Source of the DNA: Dactylonectria macrodidyma
Taxonomy: Eukaryota > Ascomycota > Sordariomycetes > Hypocreales > Nectriaceae
Reading direction: 5' to 3'
Length of the DNA stretch: 64,000 nt
Assembly (NCBI GenBank): GCA_020744425.1
Contig: JAGMUV010000039.1
Span: 1-64,000 of the forward strand
The notes under the pieces were generated by a model that was given only the letters and a program-made list of their open reading frames with translations, searched no databases and was not told where the DNA came from. Below, piece after piece: positions 53,719-64,000 of this stretch (within the stretch, counting starts at the first letter, position 1; every line of letters starts with the position of its first letter). The position numbers and the translations under genes were made by a program.

Positions 53719-54442
53719 GTTGTCTCTTTGCAACTTGTATCTCAAATCTTGAAGTCAGGTTTAGTTTAGGGGTTGGGCCAATTCAACTTCGTCTGAATCG
53801 CCAACGCATCTCTTTTCAGCGGCATGGAAGACCTTAGATGATGGCTCTCCCTTGTGGGAATAGCTAGTTATTGTGCTGTCATAGGTTTAGTACAGACTAG
53901 GAGTTAGCCATGGCTTGTCGGGGCGATTTTTGTCGGGGTGATTTTTGCCAGGGCATCACCCGAATGCCACATCCTCGATTCTGGAGTCTATGACAAGATG
54001 GAAGCGTGAGTAGGAATAGGAAGGGGGATCGCGCGGCATACTGTTGGCAACGTACTTTTACTCCGTCTTCATCTGAGTTAGTTGAACCATATATGAACGG
54101 CGAAGGGGACGCTGCCCGTACTCCACGGATTCCGTCCGTGGCCAGGGTAGCGTGCACCGAGATTGGCCCTTAAACCGCTGGAGAAAATTGGGTGAGGTAG
54201 TTGTACTTTCTAGGTACTAATGGCATCCTCCTGTACTGAAGTATCGGTACCTGTGACAATCACATCCCCAACCGCCCCTCCCATTTCCCGATTTCCCCAC
54301 GCCCTCACCCTTTTTCCCTTGGGTCTTGGTTTGGCATATTCTCATTGCCCTTGATGCCTACGTCAGGCTATGGGGTTGACTGTTGCAAAAACCCCAAAAT
54401 CCACCACGCAAGTGTCGAAATGGGCTAGCGGCATGGACATCC
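53719..54442. other. Intergenic, no gene recognised
   Basis: Small frames only. Confidence 0.5.
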
Positions 54443-54590
54443 TGTTGGAATGAGGATAGAAATGAGGCAAGGATCACGATCATCGTGAACGACCACAACT
54501 AGCATCAGGCAGCAGCTTGCTGCCTATGATATCGGCAGATTGAACATAGGTATAAGAGGCCAACCTCGTCGCTCCCTTAGATAGAAGAAA
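54443..54590. repeat. Dispersed LTR-like repeat, copy 2
   Basis: Related to 50638-50798 over GCAAGGATCAC, CTATGATATCGGCAGA and ATAGGTATAAGAGGCC. It starts TGTTGGAATGAGGA, an LTR-like terminus; an end CATCATATCA may lie near 54796. No internal retroelement sequence is seen. Confidence 0.5.
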
Positions 54591-55043
54591 GCAGCGAAAA
54601 TACAATCTCTTCGGCCCACACCCTTCGTTGCACAACTCGGTTCGTGAGACATCCCGCCCAGCAGTACATTGCTCCATGTACCTCAGCGTAGATTACCTGG
54701 ATTTTTTTGCGTTTCAACGGATACAAATAAAGCAGCGGGGCCGCAGCGGACCAGCAAAGCACATTTTCATTACCGTTCCACAGACATCATATCATGTTGG
54801 AAGAAACTGAGAGTTCCTCCTTAACTTCAGGATCAAGATTAAACTTTGAAGTCTTACCATTAAGGTTCAAGGTCCTAGATGGGATCACTCAAAGATATAA
54901 AGCCACAAAGGAATAATTTAACCAAGAATAATTACAACCAGCACAATAAGAGTTACTTTTTTTTCAAGTGCACTCAGCACCCCTGCGCAATCCAACAACA
55001 CATCAGCCGCCACCATGGCAGTCGAATCGGGAAACACCAATGC

Positions 55044-55898
55044 TCAATTGCCCTCTTCCTCTTCTTCGTCTTCCTGTTCCTCTTCCTCCTCATCCGACTT
55101 GTTGAGCTGCTGAGCGTCGAGTTAGTACTGACAATGTATTTGACGACTTGATCCCGCTCACAATCCAGAGCCGAGCAGCCTCGGCAATGGTCTCCAGCGC
55201 CATGATCTTTCGCTCCTCGGGACTCTTCTCGGCTATCTCGCCAAACGAGGCCGAAGCGGGAGCTGGTCCTGGAGTGGCAGGAAGAGCCGCACCACTGCCG
55301 CAAGCTCGTAGTTGCTGTGCTGCGCGCTGTGCAGCAGTACGCCAGGCATCATCTGGATCCGCATTTGCACGCCTGAGCTGCCGATTCAGCTCCCAAAAAA
55401 CACGGACCGCACCAGCAGTACCAACAGGGACCTAGAGATGCAACTTCATCAATGAGTCGTCGCCCTACACAAGCAGAGATGCCTTACCGGTTTGCATGTG
55501 TGACCGTACTTTGCGCAGTCCCAGCACGCAGCACCAGTATCTATTCCGTGCGCGTCAGCGTAACAGTTGTATACTTCTAAAGCAATCCAACATACTGTCC
55601 TGGGAGGCACATTCATGACCGGGAGCCTTGGTGGCGCTTGTGACGCAGGCGCGGCATGGAAAGTCTCGCACAGAGCCGAGGGAAGGGGCCTTTTTCGTCT
55701 GCTTCTTCTTCTGTTCGAACAACCTTGTGACCTGCAGTCTCTCTGTTAGAAAAGGAACTGACCAGATCTCACGGTAATTTTGCCTGTGGATTTGCGGGCG
55801 CTGGACCGCATCAATCTTGTGCGCTTCCTGCACGAACTCGCATTCGTCACGCCAACGGCTGCAGTGCCGCCTACTGTGACGAAATCAGCCGTGGACAT
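55044..55898 (-). CDS. Unrecognised Cys-rich protein with acidic tail, five exons
   Basis: Reading minus strand: exons 55773-55898, 55596-55731, 55488-55540, 55162-55431, 55044-55109. The four introns are 41, 55, 56 and 52 nt, all GT-AG; at least three have good branch points (TTCTAAC, GCTGAC, TACTAAC). The spliced frame is 216 residues. It is basic at the start (KKKQTKKAP), then a Cys cluster FPCRACVTSATKAP followed by HEC and ACWDCAKYGHTC, which could bind one or two metal ions. An Ala/Arg helix region (WRTAAQRAAQQLR) follows, and a tail of Glu/Asp. I do not recognise the family, but cluster spacing and exon phases are coherent, so it is a real gene. It is divergent from the integrase-like gene at 56101. 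Confidence 0.65.
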
Positions 55899-56100
55899 GA
55901 CAGCGCCGATAACCACTGGACTTTCCACAGCAATCAAGATGCAAAGGGAAGTAAGGAACTAAACTGAAACAATTTGGGTTCTGTAAATATTTACGGTACC
56001 AAGGGTTGAAGACTACTCTGATTCACCGGCAGCACTCAGTAGTAATACCTTCCCGAATGAGAAGTGCTCGCCATGGACGGGGAGGGACTTCGACGGCGAC

Positions 56101-56783
56101 ATGCTGGAGGATCAGATTGCCATCTACGCCGTCGACGATGTATTACGTCAAGAACTCTTCGACTTCGTGGAGGCGTGGAATCTTCATCGAATACGCCTTC
56201 AAAAGAACCGTCCGTACGTGGTTCACGGTCAGCCCTGGATGAACTACCATTACCCTGGGCCGGACAAGGTATGCAACTGGGGTATCCCCATAGATCGCTC
56301 AGTTCTACATGAAATAGAGAGACCATTGGCGGATATTGACATTAGCACGTGTTTGGAACCGGAGACAAAGGATTGGTGTCTCCAAGTTATCCGTGGAATG
56401 GGCTACGATCAGGTTGTCCTTGGGACTCGCCAGGAGCCGGACAAGTTACGGCCCTTCAAGCGTTTCTATCTTGGTCTCCGGGACAGGATTATTCAACACA
56501 TCGAAAGTGGCCGGCAGCCTATACTGGCTTACCGCACAGCGCCAACTGGGGGAGTTGCCGAATATGTAAGCACACTGTCTTTTTGCAATGTAAGCAATCT
56601 AAATGCATGTAGCAAGTATTACTTGAACGGGCAGATCAAGCCCAAGAAGAAGAGCTAGGAGATGGAGAACCAGCGGAGCAACCACTTGTTGAACTGGGAT
56701 TTGAAGACGAGGAAGGAAATGACGTTGAGGGAATAAGTGATGACGGGAAGGAAAGCGACGGTTCAAATGGGGAGCCGGAGTAG
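56101..56783 (+). CDS. Integrase-core-like protein, C-terminal portion
   Basis: Exons 56101-56565 and 56613-56783 with a 47-nt GT-AG intron; continuous for 211 residues. The first part contains QELFDFVEAWNLHRIR and RPYVVHGQPWMNYHYP, resembling the end of the integrase-core (rve-fold) domain in fungal and animal integrase-like proteins. The second exon is a Glu/Asp-rich tail. The catalytic Asp residues would lie upstream and are not found, so this is either an N-terminally truncated copy or the start is wrong. The in-frame region just upstream (WTGRDFDGD) may still belong to it. Confidence 0.5.
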
Positions 56784-56880
56784 TCAATCCTTCCTTTTCT
56801 TGTATCGAAGGGCAAACGTCGTGGGGATTTTTGTCCCTTTGAAGCGTGTAGAGTGGGCTGGCGGAAGGGCTCTAGGAACA

Positions 56881-57485
56881 TCAGTGTCGGACAGTCGTGT
56901 TTGAGTTTCCCCAACGGTTCGACGAATCAATTCCGAGTTTATCTGTTACGGTCAGTGCTGGGCTCGATGATGATGCAGTGGGGTGGTTTCTTACGAACTC
57001 CGGAACAAAACGTGTGTCTTCCTCACAATCTTCTTCGTCAACTTCATCTTCTTGGTCGGACTCGCCCTCGCCTCCCTTCGCAGCCGGCATATTGTCAAAC
57101 ACAAGGTCGGAAAGTGGATCGTCCACTCGCTTAGATCTACCACCCCTCCATGTCCAACGATCTCTTTAATAACATCTTCAGGCTCGTCGCGCATCGGGCT
57201 TTGATAGTAGGAAGTTGGATCAGGCTCTTCCTTTTTGATTTTGACTTGTATCTCCTGTTTGATCTGACCCATCTCTGTAGTATCTCCCTCTTCTTTAATC
57301 TGCGCCTCTTGCTTGACACGCTTTTTGCGCCTAGAGGACGGGCTTGTACCCTCTTGCTTGACCTTCCACTTCTTGTCTTCTTTGACGGGGGTCGAGTACT
57401 CATCTGGCCTCAGTGTTGTGACCGGCTCTTGCTTATCAACCACTTCCGTAGGTGTCAGGACGACTAGCACCTTCAACTGCCCAGC
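56881..57485 (-). pseudogene. Lys/Glu-rich and acidic protein fragment
   Basis: No family recognised. An open frame from 57485 to 56991, without its own ATG, has a plausible acceptor (CTCAG) at its start. It is rich in Lys and Glu with VKQE twice, IKEE, IKQE and IKKE, each matching the SUMO consensus. A second frame (57126-56881) continues with DDPLSDLVFDN and an acidic stretch EDEVDEEDCEED. The two frames abut near 57125 and need a frameshift to join. The upstream acceptor matches, in phase, the donor of the SDR fragment at 57598. Confidence 0.4.
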
Positions 57486-57597
57486 CTGAGTATTCGAAAA
57501 GTGCCCCGATCATTAAAGAATTATGTTAGGAACTTGAAGTAGCAAAGAATGGCAGAAGCCAGTCAAGCTTGGGGTAATGCAGAGGTGCTTCACTTAC

Positions 57598-57807
57598 GGC
57601 CTTCTTCCAGCTAGCTTCCTCAGCAACGTTGGCCTTGATCTGGTAAGCGTGCTTCTCGGTGTAGCCCTTGACTGGACCATCCTCGACCTGGAGGTCCATG
57701 CCGAGCACAACGGCGCCCTCACGAACGAAAGTCTAAAGGATGCCCCGCCCAAAGCCCTGGGTAGGGCCGGTGACGAGGGCAATCTTTCCTTCAAGACGAC
57801 CAGGCAT
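57598..57807 (-). pseudogene. SDR N-terminal exon with internal stop
   Basis: Starts MPGRLEGKIALVTG with the glycine-rich TGPTQGFGRGI cofactor site, then TAG at 57733-57735, then TFVREGAVVLGMDLQ. It is an SDR first exon ending at a GT donor (57597). The catalytic YxxxK part is nowhere downstream; instead an in-phase acceptor leads to the Lys/Glu-rich fragment. Probably a fragment fused by rearrangement. Confidence 0.7.
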
Positions 57808-58101
57808 GTTGATGGTATGCAAGAGTGGAAAGGGTACTTCGTGTGTATAGAGGATGGCAATCCTGACGGGAGATGATAGATGATGCCCGTCCTTTCCATG
57901 AGACTGACAAGGGTTCTTTATGCATTCCGGAGACCAGGAGGTTGTCCCTCGATATGCTTTCTCGCATCTCGGCCCGAGGGCTGAAAAGTGGAGTCTCGGG
58001 CCGGCGCCCCTCTTTACCCCGGATCTCAGTCCCGGTCGAACCGAGATTCATCACTGTCGGCCCGTCACTCGAACTCCCCCAGTCCCCAGTTCCCAGTTAC
58101 C
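57808..58101. promoter_or_regulatory. Upstream region of the Zn2Cys6 gene
   Basis: No gene; presumably the promoter of the gene at 58102. Confidence 0.4.
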
Positions 58102-60452
58102 ATGGCCCCGTCAACTGCTACTCCGTCTAACTTGCATCGCGCGCCTGCGTGAGTTGTGCGCTGCTCCTGGTCGCGTACTCAGCAGCTCAGCTAACCTGTG
58201 CTTTCAGGGCATGTCTCAAGTGCCGGGCTGCAAAGGTCCGATGTCTGGTCTCGCAACGGTGCGACCGGTGCGACCGGTGCATTACGAACGACGCCGATTG
58301 CGTTTTTACTCAGCCGAAGAGGTCCAGAGTAAGGGTCCATCCACACTCTCGGCGTCTGAGAAGGACACCTCCTCCACGGGAACAGGCCCCGGAGCATGTC
58401 CCGACCCAGTCATCGTCGCCTTCGCCATCAACTGCACAAGACACTCCTTCGGCGCCTCAACAGCCCACTCCTGTCGACCATGAAACCCCTCGCTTGGTCC
58501 ATGGTCAGCAGCCCCTCATCACTCCCGAGATTCGAGCGAGGATTGTTGCTACGTTGGCAACCCTCAAAGGAAAGCGTGGCGCACCGTTCAGCTTTATCAC
58601 GTCAGGAGATAGTCCGACGGTCGGTGCCAGGGGGGGACCGGAGGAGTCAACCCACGTTGCGAATCAACAGCAACAGTCCTTTGAACGGTCCCAGTCGACA
58701 GGCCCCTCGTTGAAGCTGTCATGGCTTCTACGTCCTCTCAAGGCCGGCGGTCGAACACATGCTGGAGACGATGTCCGCCAACCCACCCCCTTGGTCAAGA
58801 TGCCTAGCTATTCGGCCTCCATGACACTTGGGCAGACCATCACAGACCCAATTGAAGACGGCATACTCACTCCATCGGCGTCTACGGCGCTATTTCAGCA
58901 CTTCATGCTAGAGATGAACGCCAAGTGGGAGTACGTCCTCGATCCTCATCTCGACACCCACGACCATGTCAGACGGCGAAGCCGACTTCTTTTTGCCACG
59001 GTTCTTTTTTGCTCATCCAAGTTTGCCAATTACATCGACGGAAACCTCGTCCCATTGACGGATCCCTTTCTTCAGAGTCGGCTATGCAGCCTCGCGCGGA
59101 ACCTAGCAATCAAGACATTGGCCGAAGGAGATAGATCCATCGAGACGATGCAGGCCTTTTATCTGCTGGTCTGCTGGAAAGATGCAGATGACGACGTCTC
59201 GTACCTTCATAGCGGTTACGCCTTTCGCATTCTTCATGACCTGGACTTGGACCAATGTGACGGTGATCGGCGGCAGGTAGCCAGGAGTAGACGAACATGG
59301 CTGGCATTGTTCCGACAAGACAAGCAGCAGAGTTTGTTCTTCATGAGAAGAGCCACTCTCAGTCATGGCGATGAGGACCCTTCCTTTGTCGGCTATCTCG
59401 ATACCTGGTTGAAGATGCCGCACACCTTGCCACAAGACTTTGTCGCTTGCTGTAGCGCTGATATGCGTCGCATCCAGTCAAAGCTACGAGCCATGGTTGA
59501 AAAAGCGCAATCGATTATGCTGCCGTGTCTGTTGGAACTCATGGACTCGGAGCTGAATAGATGGAGGTCGATGTGGGAGAATCACTTTGAAGGGGAGAGC
59601 AGACTGCATCCAGACGATCTATCCCTCGACCGACGGCTGCTACACCCTGGAAAAGGCCATCTTAGAACACTTATGGGACTCTGGGAGAATAGTGTCCGAC
59701 TCAATATCGCCTCCGCTATCTTTCGGCAAGCGCTAATCGCCTCGGTAATGTCTTCTCTTCGAGCTAACGGCCAGTCGCCACCCTCGACGTTCAGACTCGA
59801 TCTGCCTGGCATCCCGGCGATAGAAGAGGTCCTATCTCCAGACTTTCCTGGCCTTAGTAGCAGCGTCGAAGGCGGGTTTGAAACACTGCGTCATTTGCTC
59901 GCATTTCCAATTGAGGATCTAAGGCGAGCTCCTGATTCTACCCTCCTGCTGGGCCCGAATGCGGCTCTATTCCTGTGTCTACTGCTCTGCCTTCCCTGCA
60001 ACGGCATCCTTGGCCCGGCGTTCCAGAGGACAGCAGTTGGTCTGATCCAAGCGGTTGCTCGACACGTAGGCCAAGCAGTACAGACGCCACAGGACACAGT
60101 CAATCTACACTCTGCGTATCTCGACTCGCTGGTAAATCTTCTCGGCCCGGCAACACCGCAGTGGCCACCAAACTCGCACGAGATGATGGGGCCGTTGTCG
60201 ACCTTCGATCTGCCGCAGTCACACATGGACGCAAACGACTTGCATATCGACGAGACGGCGCTAGAGGCAGCTCATGTTTTGGCGGGTGGAATGGGCGGGC
60301 TTAACTGCAATGCGGACGATAGCGCTGCCATGTTTAATCTCACGGGTGAGCCTGAGCAGATGTTGCATATGCAGAGCTTGGCCAACTTGCTAGATACGAG
60401 CTTCTTTTCGGCCATGGAGCCCATGGATGTGAGTGGCGACACTGAGACGTAG
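58102..60452 (+). CDS. Zn2Cys6 transcription factor, intact
   Basis: Exon 58102-58148 and exon 58208-60452, with a 59-nt GT-AG intron. Spliced product 763 residues. The start MAPSTATPSNLHRAP runs into ACLKCRAAKVRC and CDRCITNDADC. The cluster is of the C6 type with an extra CDR unit between its halves (residues ~17-45). A Pro/Ser-rich linker and a fungal_trans-type middle region follow (FQHFMLEMNAKWEYVLDP; TMQAFYLLVCWKDADDD; YAFRILHDLDLDQCDGD). Nuclear activator or repressor; target unknown. This is one of two apparently intact transcription factors in the window. Confidence 0.9.
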
Positions 60453-60613
60453 TTGATATGCTACATGGGTTCAGTCTATAACAGTCTAAATTTTGAACTA
60501 TTGTACACTCTGACGGGTTTGACTTTGTGCCAGCAGCAACACTCCCTTGATGGAGCGGACAGCCAGATACTAGGTAAGGACACTCAGACGGTATATTCAC
60601 ATAGTGCCAGCAT
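60453..60613. other. Short intergenic gap
   Basis: Between the regulator's stop and the transporter fragment's stop. Confidence 0.4.
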
Positions 60614-61088
60614 CTAAGCCGAGTTATCGCCGCAGGAAAAGACGCCCGACACCGAGCCCTCGTCGTAGCATCTCTTGATGCTGAGAACTGACGAATAAGT
60701 ACCTCCGATGATGAGAAAGGCGCCTGACAAGATCATGAAGAGTCCGAGGACCACGAATAGAGCAGGTTTCCAGCCCCTCTTGTAAGCCATCAAGGAGTCG
60801 ATAAGCCAGTGGCTCCCCGTAGTCATGTCTTCCGCTTTTATCGGCTGCGCACCTTCGGCTACTTTGAGCGGTTGTCTCGCGATATAGAACAATAACATGA
60901 AGCCGGGGAGAACGTTCGTGAAGACAGGATTGACGAGGGTTCCCACCAAAGCTGAGGAAATCGCCGAAGAAGGGCACGACGCCAACGGCGATGAAGCCGA
61001 AAGATGACTGTCAAGAGCATGGATCCGGTCCAGACTGTACAGTGCTTGACTGTGCTGCGTTGGAGATGCCCTGTGCCGCGCAGAATTC
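60614..61088 (-). pseudogene. Amino-acid transporter, C-terminal piece
   Basis: Encodes FGFIAVGVVPFFGDFLS in one frame and LVGTLVNPVFTNVLPGF, then GSHWLIDSLMAYKRGWKPAL and TYSSVLSIKRCYDEG in another. These are the last helices and tail of fungal N amino-acid transport (Mtr-like, AAAP family) proteins. At least two 1-nt insertions break it. Confidence 0.7.
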
Positions 61089-61089
61089 G

Positions 61090-61724
61090 AACGAGGCAAA
61101 GGAGGCGTGGAAGTTTGAGGGACCAATGGTTCTCAGCCAGCTTCGCGCTTGTGGTGTCCTCGAGACTGTTCGCATTTCCTAGTTGTGCGGGCTACCCGAC
61201 TCGCTGGACGAGGAGTTCGCCCTTCAATATTACATGCTCGTGCACTCTAGCCAGTGGACATCGGAAATTCGGACCATAGCCGATGCTATCCTGAAGAAGG
61301 CCCTGGGAACCAGCACTGGCAAAGGTCTTGACAAGCAACAGCTTGGCCTCACCAAGATTTTCTTCCGAGCCGGCATGCTCGCTTTCTTGGAGAACCTACG
61401 AACCACCCGTCTCAACGACTGTGCTATCATGATTCAGAAGAACTTGAAAGCCAAGTACTACCGCCGCCGCTACATCGAGGCCCGCGAGGCCGTGGTCAGG
61501 ACCCAGTCTGCCATCAGGGCATGGAAGGCAAGAAAGGAGGCCCAGGAGCTGCGGACAGTCAGGGCAGCCACCACCATCCAACGAGTTTGGCGCGGACAGA
61601 AGCAACGACGGAAATTCCTGGCTATCCGAAAGGATCTGGTGCTGTTCGAATCGGCCGCCAAGGGATACTTGCGCCGAAAGAACATTATGGAAACCCGACT
61701 TGGTAATGCTGTGCTTGTGATCCA
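61090..61724 (+). pseudogene. Class V myosin fragment
   Basis: Encodes NEAKEAWKFEGPMVLSQLRA, LETVRIS, then, after a stop and frameshift, EEFALQYYMLVHSSQWTSEI, KIFFRAGMLAFLENLRTTRL and about four IQ repeats (for example TTIQRVWRGQKQRRKF). This is the end of a myosin V motor and the start of its lever arm. No other motor or tail parts are present. It lies between, and in the opposite direction to, two amino-acid transporter pieces. No introns are visible in this stretch. Confidence 0.85.
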
Positions 61725-61727
61725 GAG

Positions 61728-62078
61728 GCAACGAGCAGTGAACTTCTCGGGATGTTTCATCTCAGCTGAGATTGAGAAGAAGGTGCCTGAAGCACCCACA
61801 GCGAACAACTGGTTGGCGATGGCCGTCATTGCCTCTGAAAAGGATGTCTTTAGTAGAACGCGGATATCGAGGTCAATGGGACCAGTTGCTGGGCCTGCAG
61901 CTGGGCGACCTTGATTAAGGCATGCAATGGCAGTGGTCCAGATGGCCCCAAAGATGCACACCACTCCAACCCAACTAATCCAGGCCACTTTCCCGAGGGC
62001 TCTGAATTCGGTTCCGATGACGAACGCGGCGGCAATGCAAGCGACGGCCACGAAGACCATTTGAGAAGAAAGCCATAA
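61728..62078 (-). pseudogene. Amino-acid transporter, middle piece
   Basis: Reading minus strand: AVACIAAAFVIGTEFRALGK, ISWVGVVCIFGAIWTTAI, IRVLLKTSFSEAMTAIANQL and FFSISAEMKHPEKFTA. These are helices from the middle of the same transporter family as 60614-61088. Cut off at both ends by the myosin fragment and by the inverted N-terminal piece. Confidence 0.75.
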
Positions 62079-62084
62079 GCAACA

Positions 62085-62588
62085 ATCCAGACATCAGCAA
62101 CCAAAACTACCATGACCTAGATGCTACTGAAGCTCGACCCTGCAAACTCCAGCCGGCCCAAGACTTGTTCAACAGCGAACAGGGCGACGTCAAATTCCGC
62201 GGCGTGTCATGGCAAGCGGCAGCCATCCTCATCGCCAAGTTCCAGATCGGCCTTGGCGCACTCAGCCTGCCTAGCACCTTCCACATCCTGGGATTCTTCC
62301 CCGGCATCTTCTGCTTCATCGTCATATCTCTCATTTCAACCGTGGCCGGCTACCTCTGCGGGAAACGCCACACAATACTACCCACACATGCACAGAATCG
62401 GCGATGCCGCTGAGCTCTTGTTTGGAAAGGGAGCCCGAGATCTCGTTGGCTTCATCTACTACATCTACCTCGCCATGGTTGCCGGTGCGGGTATGCTCAC
62501 GACGTCGGCCGCGTTCAACGCGCTGTCGGACCACGGCTCCTGTACCATCCATTGTGAATCGGTGACGGCTTGGGTTCTGATAGGATAG
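62085..62588 (+). pseudogene. Amino-acid transporter, N-terminal piece, inverted
   Basis: On the plus strand: DVKFRGVSWQAAAILIAKFQ, IGLGALSLPSTFHIL, STVAGYLCG, then after a 1-nt shift YYPHMHRIGDAAELLFG and AGAGMLTTSAAFNALSDHG. This is the N-terminal third of the transporter, in the opposite orientation to its other pieces. An added base near 62350 breaks the frame. Confidence 0.8.
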
Positions 62589-64000
62589 CCTAAGGGTACT
62601 GCAGCGGGTATATGCAGGTTAATGCGGAGAGGATGTGGAGGAGATGAAACCTGTATATTATGCTCCACGGGGAACTCCGTGTCGAGGCTGGGGGGAAGGA
62701 GTGAGCCGACTTTATCCCTTCGGGCCGGTGGAAGGGTGAGCTAGGTTTGGTTGACATGGATGGATACCCCGGACTATCCGCAGTCTAGAACGTGGAGTAC
62801 GTTATGGGGGTGGAGAATAGATGACTCGTATCAGAGACTCTAGAACGGTGTAGGTGATGGAGTTGTCCACTGATCCGGAGGACACGTCGGCTCACAAGTC
62901 CCTAAGGCCTGAGCTTGAGGTAAACTAACGGCTTGAGGCGTACGGTATGGTTCTATCTAGAGCAATGTTCCTGTAAAAAGCTTCGAGAAATTCGCCCCGA
63001 ACAAGAGCTGGCACAGATAACAGCTTGAGCGAAACTCAAATCCGTCGTGCGGAAGAAGACTCAGGGGACTCCGCAGTGTTAGTAAACAACTGCGATTTGG
63101 GACGGCCCGAGAGTCTGGCTTGTCAGGAACCATCCCCTTTGACTAATAAAGACCCGATATTGAGGCAGATGCCGGCGCTGCAAGTGGGTGATCAAGAGTT
63201 CGGGCCTGATTTCGGAGGAGTCTCCATTTGCCGTATTGGACTATACGGTCTTTACGCTCAGTCTATCCAAGGAGCGAGTTTCACGACAAGGACTGCTAAA
63301 TACTGAGTGACTTTATTTCCTACATCGGTGAAGATAAGGTCTAGTGAAGCATTTCTCTGTGCACTCTGTGGGCATTGTCAGCGGGAACATGAATATCTAG
63401 GATACTCTCAGAAAGCCCAAACGACTCATGACCTTTTACAAGTTACAAAGGTAATTCTATGGGGTTATTATCGGGGAAAGGCTAAGAACGGAAGCGTGGC
63501 ACATCCCTTGACAAATGGTACTTCGTAAGTTCTTCATCCGAGGATCAATCATCTGGTTAACCCAAAGCTTCATACGGCCCGAGAGTGCGTCCCCTCTTGA
63601 TGCCTCACACGGCCCGAGTTCTTCCCCACCTCAATAGTGTTATTGAAGGCTTCCAAGTGGAAAGATTGATGAGAACGGCATCTTGCTTTGTGATCCTGAG
63701 GGGCGAGAAATTCTCAGTAGATAGCTTCAGAGTCCCGAAGTTGGTGGTCAGCTCCATTCCACGGTTCAAGAGTTCCACTGCAGTTGACCGAAGAAACGTG
63801 GAAACCAAGGATTTCTCGACCAAGACAAAACTTAGAGAGTATCTGTAGTCACAGCCCCTGTTCAAGCCGTTGTTGAGCCCGTGAGAATTGAGTAGCCTAC
63901 CGGGACGAGACGAAAAGAAGCAGAATCGCCATTATTATTATCACGCATGGCTGCCTGAAAACATTGTCTGGAAAAATTGGCGTTCGCCCATTCACTCTGT
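62589..64000. other. No gene recognised
   Basis: Last 1.4 kb. Frames at 63025-63306, 63307-63528 and 63585-63848 show no family resemblance. Confidence 0.5.

Noticed and set aside
54974..55303. 109-codon basic minus-strand frame
   Set aside because: It is an alternate frame of the last exons of the Cys-rich gene; the spliced model with an acidic tail fits splice signals better.
61470..61731. Minus-strand frame running through the myosin fragment
   Set aside because: Only its upstream part (above 61728) is transporter sequence; the rest is antisense to myosin IQ repeats.

Overview
This looks like a chromosomal window from a filamentous ascomycete (Pezizomycotina, probably a sordariomycete; the species cannot be named from sequence alone). 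The evidence is GT-AG introns of about 45-100 nt with CTAAC/CTGAC-type branch points, several Zn2Cys6 transcription factors, fungal-type MFS, MOSC and SDR genes, and pogo/Fot, Tc1, hAT, Copia and Helitron-type elements. There is no rRNA, tRNA, CRISPR array or bacterial operon structure.

Layout. 1-6341: a pogo-family element whose two ends form a 259-bp inverted repeat, split by a hAT element (91-4856, 8-bp target duplication). 6452-9362: a divergent pair, a sulfite-oxidase-type molybdenum enzyme and a class I aminotransferase/C-S-lyase-like PLP enzyme. 9430-11595: a deleted Helitron-type element. 12350-15831: a Zn2Cys6 regulator and a short-chain dehydrogenase. 16424-17930: broken pieces of an MFS transporter and an alpha/beta hydrolase. 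17934-25926: a Tc1 remnant interrupted by a nearly pristine Copia element (identical LTRs, intact 1378-codon gag-pol), followed by a second, decayed Tc1 element. 26125-27880: a second deleted Helitron-type element. 29237-36779: a gene-rich island (PaiB-like FMN-binding protein, MFS carboxylate-type transporter, MOSC protein, Zn2Cys6 regulator). A second intact Copia element (36780-42545) sits inside the last exon of that regulator.

43100-50222 holds a LINE RNase H scrap, a homeobox/C2H2 regulator with several disabling changes, a B3/B4-domain protein, and a fungal transcription-factor gene interrupted by a 159-bp hAT MITE, with a solo Copia LTR next to it. 52207-60452 holds a membrane-anchored MOSC protein, an unrecognised five-exon Cys-rich/acidic-tail gene divergent from an integrase-core-like gene, a Lys/Glu-rich fragment, an SDR fragment and an intact Zn2Cys6 regulator. 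60614-62588 is a scrambled neutral amino-acid transporter with inverted pieces and an inserted fragment of class V myosin.

Overall this is an accessory, transposon-dense region where insertions have damaged regulatory genes more often than enzymes: three of the five transcription-factor genes are broken. Possible functional groups are a sulfur/molybdenum-cofactor pair near 6.5-9.4 kb and an FMN-protein/transporter/MOSC/regulator island near 29-37 kb. Both groupings are inferred from position and family only.
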